DNA of 64,000 nucleotides from Apostichopus japonicus (taxonomy: Eukaryota; Echinodermata; Holothuroidea; Aspidochirotida; Stichopodidae): positions 45,748,111 through 45,812,110 of the forward strand of contig NC_092576.1 of assembly GCF_037975245.1 (NCBI RefSeq). Reading direction: 5' to 3'. Below, one piece after another: positions 49,473 through 62,900 of the stretch; positions within the stretch are counted from its first letter, which is position 1; every line of letters starts with the position of its first letter. The notes under the pieces were generated by a model, which made no database searches, was not told where the DNA came from, and saw only the letters and a list, made by a program, of their open reading frames with translations. The position numbers were made by a program, and so were the translations under genes.

Positions 49473-52425
49473 GTGAGTAAATTATTGATTAAAAATATTG
49501 AAGTTTCGATAAAATTAAAAAAACTATTCGTACTTTCTTGAAATTTTACTTAATATTCAGAAAATACTAGTAACAATCTTTCTCTTTTTTTTCAGAGTCC
49601 TCTAGTCTAAAGTCTGCTTCCACATTTTCTTTTCTAAATTTGGAGACTACCCTTAGTATATTATTATTACAAAAAAATATCCAATATAGTTGGATATTTT
49701 TTTTTTGAAGGAGGAGGAGGAATAATGAAAAAGATGGAAGCGAAAATATGTTTTCGGTAGTTCTCTGTGCATGACCAACTTTAGTCACGTGATATCAACA
49801 AACCTGGATACTGGAGTGAAATAAGTACATCACGGGTACATTTGGAGTCCAATAACGTAAATAATGCAAATGCTTTCATTACATAATCGATGACTGACGT
49901 CACGCTGATCATTCAAGAGGATTTTTATTGTATAAGTAACGAACGTTTTACGAATGCTTTTACAACAGGTCGTACCATATGTATTTCTTCCAGAAATTTA
50001 CACTATCATACGCCTTACAGAAAACAGCTTTATTTGAAAAAGAACCATTTAGCAGAGAACGGAGATAACCGTTATCAAGTTATGGATGTATTCTAACAGG
50101 ATATATCATTTCGTTGCTCACTTTATTATTATCTTTCCATAAAGAACGGATGATCGAAAAGGGCATCTCTTTAAGTTAGTGGTTCGGGATTTGTATGTTG
50201 CAGTAATCGTTAGTTTTATTTAACAATCATTACCATTATTCACTGAGTAGAGTAACTACATACAAAATCAATGTTGTATGTGTGAATTATATCCATCAGC
50301 AATGAAACCTATCTCGTGTGGTGTTTCTTGGATCTTCACGTTTGTATATATTTCACTGTGTTTTCCCATCATCATTTTGTTTGTTAAATCGTGACATATG
50401 ATTTCTAAGTTATGCTGTATTTTGTGTATTCCTGACTAAGCCGCGTAACTTTTGCGAAATATTTGATAATATAGCTGAACGTATGTGGCAGAGGAAACAT
50501 GGGTATCATTATTAAATTGATATTTCGTTTGAAAATGTTGCACTTTCCATAATTTCATGATGAACAAAACTAATTTTAGATACAATCAATTATTGCCAGA
50601 TATGATTGAAATGTGATCAAATAATACATTAAACGTGGCACATTAGGATTAGGTAAATACGTTGTGATGCTCGATATAACATGCTAACGATCATTCCTAT
50701 AGATATATATCATATCATAATGCAGTTGTTGCTCAACAAGATCAGGCTCGTCCTTTTATACTAGTATTGGATGATCAAGTTGTTTGACTGAAAAGCTCGT
50801 TAATATATATCAGCTAACATGAATATTGTTTCACTCACTAAAAGCTTTATGTAAAAAGGTAAATAAGCAGTCCAATTAATGTTATTATTTTAAATAATGT
50901 AATTGTCTGCATTTGTTTTATATCAACTCAACGCAATACTTCAACACTCTACTTCTTATTTGATTTATCACTTAGCCGTTTATTGGGAAACGTTGTGTAT
51001 GTTGTAGGGTTTGGTTAAGTGGTTAAACCTAACCCTACATTTTAAGAATTGGTTTCGAACAGTTCCCTTCAGTAATAGCAAATGCTAGTAATAGTACTAA
51101 TTACAGCTCTGATTTAATGTTTTTTTATTTTTTCGAAAGTAATGAACCGAACAACGAATTTGCAAAAAAGGCAAAGTTTCTCTCAATTCCTAACTACTGA
51201 AAGAAAATAGGTGGAAACTAAATGACGAAATGACAGAAAACCTAGAATGTAGCAAGATCAATATATAGACTGGAACATCCGAAAAGGCTTTAAAATAACA
51301 GTGTGCAAACAATTTCCGTCCGTTGACGAAATTGCGCTTTAAAATAATCAATGTAAATACGTGCGAAGTTCAATAGGTCAAATAAAAATCAGTTGTTTAT
51401 TAGCTATTCTTCTCTTGGCAAATAAACCATCAATACAGTCTTCTCAGACACACATATAACCTTTATATATATTTCGTTTCTTTTTGAATAGGCGTGTTGT
51501 TTACTGATCGTTCATAGTTCAATTGCTTGTCAACAAACGCCACGGTTTTTTGAGACTAGAAAGCCTACTCCAAACGGATAAGAGTCTATTAAATATCTTA
51601 CTAATATTAGTCACCCTGGAACTTTGTTATTTACATAGCATAACTTTTGGGTGAGTTATTGACTCCGACTTGGTTTGTAAAATACCTTTGTACTTCATTA
51701 AAGAGTATCGCCTCCATTTTGTAATCATTTAAATATGCGTATATTGAAAATTAGGTTAGTTAACCACTTGAATAATGTTCACAATAAGCTTAAAGTTGCA
51801 GCTAATGTTATCAAAATCCAACTAATAAAATACCGGAAGATGAGAAATTAGAAAGACCATGGAATTGTAATCATTTATTTTTCTTGAACAGAATAATACA
51901 TCATTCAGTATTGATAGCAACGTTATGTGACATTCCTGGGGGCAGTCAACGTTATCTTAGTTGCAATACCATTTGCATATTTTTATTTTATTTCCTTGAT
52001 TCATCGAATGGTGCATCCAAAATTATCACACTTCTTTTTTCCTAAGAGCCCCTTAGGGCTTCCGAATCCTTGGAGCTCATTTTATACGTTTAATTAAATT
52101 AAATATTATGACGAATTGTGTGTATTATATATTTGTATTGAGTAAATTGGTATATGTACATTGTCCACAGTTGCATCATTTTTCGGTGCTCAATGTTAGT
52201 GTAATAGTTCTCCACTTCCAATACAAAGTGCGTATCGGTGTAAGTTATTGCTAACAATAATATGAACAATGAAAAAAGTTGTAGTATTTTAATGTCACGT
52301 CATTATCGAACTATAATATTTCGCAATGAATAAAATCAACGTTGACATGGAAAAAACATTTTGATTACTACAGGTTACCATTCCTCATTCCGAATAACAT
52401 CGTCATAAAATACCGTTCTAGAAAC
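49473..52425. other. Intergenic interval between gene C and the kinase-like gene
   Basis: The two genes converge here, so both 3' ends point into this AT-rich stretch. ATTAAA near 49514 could serve as a poly(A) signal for gene C. No exon, RNA gene or transposon is recognised. Confidence 0.4.
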
Positions 52426-53966
52426 TCAGTCGTTAGTAGAGGGCGTCCCTCCACTTCCTGTACTCGACGTGGCTCCTTTCATAGGAACATAAAGATCCAT
52501 TAAGGTACTCCTGCGTACTTGATACGTCTCGTCTGTCCTCACAGATTCAAACACCTGCAACAAAACGCACGAGAGATGAATATTTAAAAAAAAGTCATAT
52601 ACTTCGGTGTGACGTTGGGTGTGGTGTTTATGTGGGTACTTTGATGTGATGTGGTGTGGTGTGATATGGTGTGGTTTGTGGAGGAATGGGTGTGTACTTT
52701 GATGTGGTGTGTGATGTGGTGTGTGGCTGATGTGGTATGGTATGTTGTTTGTGTGTGATTATTGGGTAGCGTCCAAGAATAGTTACATGGTTCGCTTTCA
52801 CAATCTTGTATCAAGCTGTTCCCAGAAATATTTGCATGTCTGAAACAATATTAAATTTATATTACCGCCTCAAATATATTGGTGGAGGCAACTTTGCACT
52901 GCGCATACCGTTTCTGCGTAGTTTTATTTATTAGCTATTTAAGAAGCGATTACTTTAAAGACATTTCCATTTATCCGGTTTGTTATGTTCCTTAAACGAT
53001 ATTTGTTCCTACCCATCTTATCCACGTCATCACTAAGACGGCATAATGTCTCGTAAATAAAAAAAATTACCTGCAAATATGATATTTTCAAATCATTGAC
53101 TGTTGGTCGAAAGTAAGCCTCCGCATCCCAACAAGACAACAACAGCTCGTTCCTGAAGGATAAAACACATTAGAGTCTGTGAGATCATCACTTACAAGTA
53201 CCAAATGCCCAACATCCATTACTAAGGTAATACATAGCTATTCGCCATTGTTGAATATCTCTATGCAACAAGGAGTACATTCTTAATATGCCTCCGATAC
53301 TCAGTTTAGTATCTTAAAATGAAGCACTAACGTACTGGAGAGACTTCAGGTGACTCGGCCATACGGATTCTGGATTGGGGACGTTGTTGGCATAGTCCGT
53401 GGCTCCTGCGTCAGAAACGAACGGGGGTATACCTTTAAAAAAAATGAGAAAATAAAAATGAGATGTAACTCAAATTGGCAGTCATGGGGTTTGTGTGAAG
53501 TCGTATGCAAATCATGGAGTCATATTGTAAGAACTTGTAAAACGTCGATTGATAAATAATCGGCAACTTGCTTGTTAATGCAAAGGTTTGAATATTGTGA
53601 GCGCTTGACTAAAACTAACAGATTTGTAAAAACGTCTCTTTTAGGGTGGTACCAAGTCACACCAAAGTATCAATTTATGAATCATTCTTAGTGACAGAGA
53701 CGACACTGCAAATGAATTAATTAATTTGCCCGTCTGACAGCTCCTACAAGTGCACGGGTACCAATAGTATTATACAATATCACATGTTGAATGGCTGATT
53801 GCAGTTATTTAGATTCAACGCTGCGTTTAACAATATTTTACTCAGATCTCTCACCCCCTGAGAAAATTTCCCAAATGAGAACAGCTAGAGACCATACGTC
53901 ACTCGCCCAGTTGTATTCATTCCGCTGTAGGGCTTCGGGTGCCAATTGATTCACCGACGATAAACC
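52426..53966 (-). CDS. Pseudokinase C-lobe and tail exons
   Basis: Exons 53855-53966 (LAPEALQRNEYNWASDVWSL), 53336-53432 (GIPPFVSDAGATDYANN), 53071-53152 (LLLSCWDAEAYFRPTV) and 52426-52554 (tail). The substrate-lobe scaffold is typical of receptor tyrosine kinases. The tail ends in a Ser/Thr/Gly-rich stretch with GGTPSTND before TGA and holds two tyrosines that could be docking sites. Confidence 0.8.
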
Positions 53967-56900
53967 CTGAAGCATGAACAAAAGTAAGAGTGACTCTCAT
54001 TGGCTAGTGAACATCACGTGATAGCAATCTATTTTACACTCACATACAAGCAATGGCGGCGGAAGCACTTTTAATCTGGGGGGGGGGGGGGCACCGACAT
54101 CAAAGGGCACTTTGCAGAAATTCGATTGGAATGATACAGCCTTATATTTAGTACCCTTTATAACTCTTATTGTATTATCTTATTTGCGTATACACATCAC
54201 TCCATCAACGCTCCCCCCCCCCCCACCCTCAAGGAAAATATGCATACTAGCACTGCAATATCCAATGCGCAAATTGGGAAACAAGGAACAAGTTTTGTTT
54301 TGAGTAAAAACGAGGTGAAATCATGCTAGTTGCTAATGTAGGAATCTTCCGAATAAGAGTTTATTTCTTGATAATATCTTAACAATTTTTTTCCATTCGA
54401 AACAGCTTTGAGTTTGACCCGCAGAAATTCATTAAAAGTCAGGGGCGTAGCCAGGATTTGAAAGTTGTATACACGACTATCTGAGCGGAGCGCCACCATC
54501 GGTTGGCGCGGAGCGTACAAGAAAATTGTTGGTTTTACAAACCCCTCAGATGGCCGGAAACTTCCCTTCCCGAGTGTACATTCTGGTTCCCTGGCCTCTT
54601 GCTAACTTGAGACACCTCAATTTTTATGTAGAAAAAGGGCACATTTTTAACCTGAGGAAAAGTGGGGGGGGCACGTGCCCCCTGTGCCCCCCCGGTTCCG
54701 CCGCCCTTGCATACAAGATCCTCCAATAGGGTCAGTGACATCAAGCAGACGCTCAGACGGACGTGGCTCGAGGAGCAGAGCATCCCGAGCCGCCATTTGC
54801 GTTCGAATAAGTCGATGATCAGTGAGTTCTCCAACGCACATGAATTCTCCTATCTAACTGCTTTCTTTAAAACACATAGCCATATCCGTGATAATAAAGT
54901 GAGTACAGGAGAGTTGCAGTTTCCTTGTCATTTGAAATGGTTAGAAATAAAGATAACTGTCTTTGACCCCAGTTTTCATTTTGTTAAGAAAAAATCATTG
55001 AACTTTGGCTTTTGTATACGATATGCTTAACGATAATTAAAAGCAACACACGTTCATGCTTGTCACCACGTCATTATTAACTATATATATGATACGGTGG
55101 TGTCATTGCATACCTTCGCTTTCTTGACTGGGACTACTTTAACTGCATCTTCTGAGAGGCAAAAGTCATAAAGTTTACAAATTCCCTGCTGGCTAAGCAA
55201 GATTTTCTTTGTTGATAATCCAGGATGTAGAAACTGTAAGAGAGGAAACAAACAAATGCTTATAACAAACCACCTTTTCAATATTTATTTGGATTACTTT
55301 GGAAATAAGTTTAGTTTAGTAGAAAAAAAGGATCAGGAGGGACACCTAAGTCCCCATCAAGGACCCTATAGAGAGAGGAAAAAAACTGAAGACACAAACA
55401 CTCAGACCCGATTACAATGCTTAAAGTGCTTGTCCAAAGCATTCTTAAACCCATTGACACTACTTGCAAGTACAACTTTCTCAGGTAAACCATGCCACTC
55501 ATTCACAAGCCTATTAGAAAAAAAGTTATGCCGAATATTAATTCTACTATGTGACTTTTGGAGTTTAAGACAATGACCTCTTGTACAACTACTGTTAGCA
55601 AACATGAAAAAGTCGGTAAAGGATAAATTGTCGAAACCATACACAATCTTGAAAACCTGGATCAAGTCCCCACGTAACCTCCTAAGCTCCAGTGTGGTGA
55701 GATTCAACAGTTGTAACCGCCTATAGTAAGGAACCCATTTTAAGGAACTAAGCATCCTAGTAGCCCTCCTCTGGACCTTTTCAAGTACTTCCTTATCCTT
55801 AGCAAAATAAGGGTTCCAAGCCTGCACAGCATACTCCAGATGAGGCCTAACCAACTGCTTATAAAGCCTAACGACGATGTCCTCTTTCAGGAAACTGAAG
55901 TTCCTGTTGATCATACCTAAAACCCTATTACCTCTTTTAGCAGCTTCAAGACAATGTTTAGAAGGTTGCAGAGATGAGTCAATGAAGACACCTAGGTCTC
56001 TTTCAACAGAGACCTCCTGTAACTCCACACCATTAAGATTGTATGTAAACTTGCGGTTACTACTACCTATGTGCATTACCTTACATTTATCAATATTAAA
56101 AAGCATTTGCCACCCCTGAGACCAGGAAAAAATCTTATCCAAGTCCGCTTGAAATTTCTCAGAATCGCTTATGGAAGAGACCTCAGAATACAATTTGGTG
56201 TCATCGGCAAACTTCTTAGCTGTACACAAAATATCTCCGTCGATGTCATTTATATAGGCAACAAACAACAAGGGACCTAATACAGACCCTTGTGGAACCC
56301 CACTAATAACGTTCTGCCATGAAGAAGCACAGCCTTTAATTACCACCCTCTGTTCCCTATTACCAAGCCAATTCCCGATCCAAGACAGTAAATTCCCTAT
56401 GACACCTATGCTCTTCAGCCTAAGTAATAGACGCTGGTGGGGAACTTTATCAAAGGCCTTCTGGAAATCCAGGAACACAACATCTACTGACTTCTGCCTA
56501 TTAAGTGAGCTTGTTACGTCTTCCATAAACTCAAGGATATTAGTGAGCCAAGACCTTTCTTGACAAAAGCCATGTCGAGACTCCCTGATCAAAGACTGAC
56601 TGCTGAAGTGACAGACCATAGACTTTTTTACAATAGACTCCATGACCTTACAAACTACACTAGAGACAAACCGGCCTATAATTACAGGACTTAGACTTAT
56701 CACCCTTCTTGAAAATTGGGGTAATATTAGCACATCTCCAGTCCCTAGGAACATAACCTTCATCCATAAATTTACTAAAAACCAACGAGAGTGGAACGCA
56801 GAAATGTTGTGCAAAAGTCTTCAACAAATACGGATGGATTGCATCCGGTCCAGAAGCTTTAGAAACATTTAGACGAAGCAGCTCCTTTAAGACAACCTCT

Positions 56901-59900
56901 TCCGAAAATAAGACCGTATCCAGTTTAGACCTATCACTGCCCCCCTGAAAATCTGGAATACTACTCGTATCTTCCCTTGTGAAAACCGACACAAAATAGT
57001 TGTTCAAAAGATCTGCAAGATCCTGACTATCAGTAACTATGTTATCAGCCTGTGGTGCCCTTAGAGAAACAATTGCATCTTTAACTTTCTGCTTTGACCT
57101 GACATAAGAAAAGAAGGCTTTTGGGTTATCCTTAATTTGTAGGGCAATGCTTTTTTCGAAATTCAATTTTGCATCAGAGACTAAGCATTCTACTTTCAGC
57201 TGATGAATTTTGAACTTGGCCAAAAGAGATTCAGATTTAGTCCTCCTAAACAACTTCCACATTCTACGTTTTTGCCTAATTGCACATCTAACTTTCTTAT
57301 TCATCCAGTGAGGCATACTGTTTTTACGACGACGATTCTTCCACGGAACATGATTTTCCATCATTACCTTTAATTTATCAGCAAAACAAATCCAAGACTG
57401 AGAAGCACCCATATCTCTAAACAAATTAATCCAATCTGTACCCTTTAGTAAAGTTTCAATTGCCTCTGTATCTGATCTCGAACAATCAGGGAATTTTTCA
57501 TTGCTAACAGAATTTACGACTTTGCAAACAACATCAAAAGCTAGTTTATCATGATCACTGGTTCCTAGTTTTCCTAGACCCGTCAAATCAACAACATTGC
57601 TTGGATTAGAACTCAAAACAAGATCCAGGATGTTATCCCCCCTAGTAGGGAAAGTAACATGTTGATGTAAAAAGCAATCTTGCACAACATCTAGAAAATT
57701 ACTACCCTTCCTACTACTAGAACCATCTATCCAATTAATGTCAGGAAAATTAAAGTCGCCCATTATAACAACATCACCTTTAGCAGCCTTTCTAATTGAA
57801 TCAAACAGCACGACATCATTATCATCGCTGCTGTTAGGAGAGCGGTAAACAACACCCATAACGTCCCAGGACCTCTTGGAGTTGTTTGTGGACAACTCGC
57901 ACCAGACAGAATTAACAAAAGCCCCTTGCAACTGAGATTTCTCGACACTTACAATGTCATCCCTAACATACAATAAAACTCCCCCACCAACCCCATTATG
58001 AGTATCCCTTCTGTCCTGACGATACACAACATACCCCGGGTGAGAAACCTCAGCACTATCAATGTCCTTCCTTAACCAAGATTCGGTGATACCAAACACG
58101 TCCGGTTTCAGATCCTCAAGAAGCACAGTAAATTCAGCAAATTTTTTACGAATACTTCTAGCATTGGTAAAGACAATCTTCAGCTTATCCCTGAATCTAT
58201 GTACCTTAGCATGCCTCCTAAAGTTAGAACTATGACTATCACTTTTCTTGCTTTCAAAACGCCTAAAATCGCCTCCACTAGGAACATAATCCTCATCCAA
58301 AATTATTCCTGACCTCATCGCCCCCCCCCCCCCCAATTTAGTTTAAACATAGCCGTTCAACAGAGTAATTCACCATCCTACCAAACAACGAGATCCCAGT
58401 ATTAGCTAAGTGCAAACCATTCCTGGCGAACAAATCCCTTCTACCCTGGAAAGATGACCACATGTCAACAAATGTGAAGCCGAAGTCGGCACACAGACTA
58501 TACAATAAACCATTCAAAGTTACAATCTTTTCTGACAGAACCTTGTTGTCAAATCTTGGCAACAAACTACATATGACATCTTTAGCCCGAGTTGATGCTA
58601 GTCGACACATCAATTCGTGGTACCTAGACTGAATAATGTTTTGTGGCTCCTTCTGCACATTATTGGTGCCTACATGGACCACAACCACCTCCTCATCTGA
58701 CACGATTTTGTTTACCCTTTTACTGACATCCTGGATTTTAGCACCTGGCAAACATACCCTGACCCTTTTTGCCTTATCCGCCCTGCAAGAAGTCTTTAAA
58801 CCTAATATAATCCAGGTTTACCTACTTGTTGAACATTTGACTTGTCATAAGTTGTTATACAACGATACGAATGGTAGCCGTTTAAAATTAAATGCATTGA
58901 TGGAAGCACATAGCAGGTTTATCGTTTGTGCTAAACATACCCCATAGGAATGGATGGCAACCATGCCCTCTGTTATGTCCAAAACGTATCTTTTAATCTC
59001 TGCCATATCAAGGGGTGCGTGAACATGTGTAGCACCCTCTGTTTCCAGACTTGTGTTAACACGTACATCCAGAGTTTCGCATATGAAGTGTTCTTGAACA
59101 AGATATAGATGGGCTGAATAATAGCAAATATTCATCAATATTAATATAAATTATATTATGAAAATTTAAACTTAAGAGAAAGGAAATGATATAAACAAGA
59201 AAACTGATGATGTCTTCCCGACATCGAACTAAGACGGTAAGCGTTAAAGTTATTTTAATTTAGTGTTAAATGTGGCAACTTTAAAATAACGAGACAAAAC
59301 AACAACAGTGAACGAGAGTTTAAGCATTCAGCCTGCCATACTTTTTATTGGATAGTACGATTTAGCTCTACTGGTACATTGCAATGGTGCTCACACGGAT
59401 GAAGTGTCATAAATATCGTCAATCTTGTGAGAATGTAAATTATTTGTCTGATTATCAACGGTTACCATAGAAACAAACACACAGAGAACTGTTGACTCTA
59501 ATATAAGACACATCTTTCATTCCGTTATTTGTTACGTGGTGTTTCTGTGTCATATTTACATACGAATTCCGTACGAATGTTCATACATTTCTCTAATTGC
59601 ATGCTCATTTAGTATTTAACCATTGCTTTCACCTGCATCGATGCATATCCCTTCTGCTATTGGAAGATTTCTGCTATTCGGCATTTCAAGCACTCGTTTA
59701 ACATAATCATCCCAGTGAAGCTCTTTCTTTTGCAAAGATTTTTCTATTGAGAGAAAAAAAGAAAAAGGTGACTAATACTCCTTTTTATATATGGTAAATA
59801 ATATGTTATTTTGACAAGTAAACTAAATTGTAATGTAATTGAATAGAAAAGACCTTCAGAATTTACAAATTTACAAAGTTATATCCAATTCTTAACCAAT

Positions 59901-62900
59901 TAATGATTAAATATATGTATATATGTGACCCCCTAACCAGACACGGTCGTAATTAGAACACATTTTGTTTTATCAGTAGAGGCTCCGATAGTTCCCATCC
60001 ATCTGTTGTGAAAGTCCCCCATCTTCATATTCAAGATCAGCCTCATGTCCTTGGCGTAGAATATTCTTCCCTGTGTAGCAGTCTCCTTCACTGAGGAGTA
60101 GTACACTACGGAAACAAAGAATTGTAAAATTGAGTTAAGTTACCTACGTAACCACCACTGAGGCCAATGTACTGATGGCGGTATTGGAAACATGGTAAGA
60201 AGAATATATCGTTAAAATGGTGGTAATGCGGTTACGGTATGATCGAGATGGTTTCTCTGTCATCTTCAGACATAACGTTACGTAATTCTGGTGTCTTTGC
60301 TGTAAAGTCAACATTAACAAGGTGAGTTGGAAAATGTTTATCTCTCCATTTAAGCTGAACTTTTAAGTTCAAACCCAGTTTGATAGTAATATATGAAAGT
60401 AACCATGAAACGTAATGACGTATTATCAGCCAAAGATGTTCAATAATTCCCAGCAGAATGAATCTTGAGAAACCATTATCGAACATATTGCAGGGGCGTG
60501 TTCAGGGGTAAGTAGGGCGCACCCCATTCATTAACCCGACACCAATTAGTAGCTGTTAACACAACATTGACCTAATTGTCGACCTAAGTTTATAGCAAGA
60601 TGTTTCCAAATGCACCGTAAATGTTGTTTTTTTCTCTTGGAGTAATCACACATCCATCCACATGATAATCGGTTAGAATCACACAAGAGCCACTTCCTTC
60701 AATGATTGCTTAGTCCGTTATCCGCCACTGCATATCGTGCATCATATATTTTAAATGCTAGATAATGAGTCATTCGAATTATTGCATTAAATATTTCAAA
60801 ACGATACCAACCCTATATTAAAAGTAAACACAGAAACAGTTCCAAGCATCTTCTACTTACCCCGTCTGAAGAGGGCGCAATTAACTAATTTGCAAAGATT
60901 TTCCCCGCTATGTACGTGCTAGTTTACAGGTCACCAAACCATACTTATCAACTGTTCATCATTGTTTGTTCTTACATGTTTGTTTTATGAATGATATGAT
61001 AAACGCACGTTAGTAAAAACTATTTCCTTCAAATAACAAGGAGGCCCTCTAATTATTTACGTCAGCCAGTACGTCGGCAAGTACGTAATCTGTCTCTCCA
61101 GTGAAAAGGCTGTCTTTACAATGGATTTACAATAGAGTATATCATAATATTTAAATTGTCAAAAACCCATACTTTGTATTCCAAGACTCTTTGCCTCGTT
61201 TTTTTTTTAAATATGTCATCCTTGCGCTTTTCATTAAGCTTACCGTCGTCCGCGCTCTCTTCAACAGAACAGCTAACCATTCCAGCTGTTATTGGAATAT
61301 CAGGCAATTGCAAACTGCAAATGAAAAATATTTTGATCATGATTTATATCCAGATTACAGGAATATGTCAGAAAAGATAAATTATCCTGTTAGGTTATGT
61401 CATCATAACTAGAATATCATTATTATATATCAGTATGTTGAAAAGAAAAACCTTACTCAGGTGGTCTTGGACTATCATCATCTGTGTGAGCTGTTAAGAA
61501 GAAAAATAACATGATATAAATTTGAGCTGAGCATGATATGTCCTTTCATATTGGATTCAAGATATGCTAATTTCATAGCATATTATAATGTTTAACAATT
61601 GTTATGTTAGATAATGCTCTAAGGATTAATGTGGAATTAGTAAATCATGAGCAACATATTATTATTTCTCTTTGATATATTAAGAAAAGTGAAGACGTTC
61701 TTTCAGTACCATAATATCTAACAATCATAATTATAAGACAAGTTTAGTATTCGATTCAGCTTAGTAGACTTTATCTAGCTTAACATATCATGTATTTGGT
61801 TAAGTTAAGCACAGACTAGCCGTAAATAAGTTCCTTTGATTTGTTTTCGCTTTTGTAGTCCTATACAAAAGGGGATAAATCACTCAACATACCAGCGAAT
61901 GACTTCTCCTTTTGTGATTTCACCGAGAATCTGCTACTTTCCATTCTATAGAGTCAAAGGGAACATTGGAAAGTTGTCAAATAAAAATAGATAGTGAAGG
62001 CAATGGAAGGTATTAGGGTACATGATAAAAATGAGAATAAAAAAACAAAACTTCAAGAAATAAAGCTGTTTGGTAGTATTAACAGAACAACTGGTAAACT
62101 TGATTAAATGCGACAAGAATATGAAGTAAAATGTTTATCCGGCGATAATAGCTACTTACACCGACATGGGTTCATCCTCCAAAGCTGCAAAAGAACCGGG
62201 AAAATGTTATAGTTCGTATAAGGTTCATTTCATGTCTGTCGACTATTTGGTGCAAGCATGCCATTACTTGCAACCGTTTAATTAGATTACTGAAGTGTAT
62301 GCAACTGATCCATAGTTTACAAACACAATTTGATTAGAACCGAATATATAATAAATTGATTGCTATCTTTGCCTGTTCAGTATAGATCAACTATTTCAAC
62401 GATTCTATGGGATGCCGTTATATTTCCTACACTGAGCGTAAAATCTCAATAACTTTGACTAATCAAAATGTTACAAAACAAAGCGTAGGCTTCGGAAACC
62501 TAACATGTGGCATTTTTGCAAAATGCGTTCGGTATCGTGCGGCGATTTAAGACTAAAACTGCGCAGTTTTAGTTAATATAACCAAGTTTTGCATGTTACC
62601 TAAACGACCAGCGGTTGTTCATAGAAGACAGTTCTTCAGTGCGCTAAACATTCGTGTTGTGTTGGGGGTCAGTATGTAACTTATAAGGTTTTCACGACAA
62701 ACGAAACATGGGTCTCGTTGGTCGAGTTAAGTTAGATGGCGTGCAGTATTGTAAGAATGAACTGTAAGTACTTGTTTTGATATTAGCAAAACACAACTCA
62801 GGTCTGTCGGAAAGATATCTACTTTAAGCTTTTTTTTTATAATTACTAGGCCTACCCATATCGTGCTTCATATTGGCGACACGCAGTGTAACTCAACTTC

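Larger units (their letters stand above)
55310..58810 (-). mobile_element. CR1-like LINE, nearly complete, same strand as the host gene
   Basis: Inserted in the pseudokinase intron between exons 58941-59113 and 55114-55233. From 5' to 3': an ORF1 remnant with an SGNH/GDSL-type esterase (58338-58751 and slightly beyond), a run of 14 G on that strand, then ORF2 with an endonuclease (ATG 58316-58318) and a reverse transcriptase. ORF1 esterases are known from CR1-group LINEs. ORF1 lacks its N-terminal part, so the element is 5'-truncated. ORF2 is broken once, near 56670. The 3' end near 55310 is a short untranslated stretch. Exact ends and target duplication were not determined. Confidence 0.85.

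Noticed and set aside
52584-52814. His/Thr-rich minus-strand frame
   Set aside because: Translation of the TGTGG simple repeat in a pseudokinase intron.
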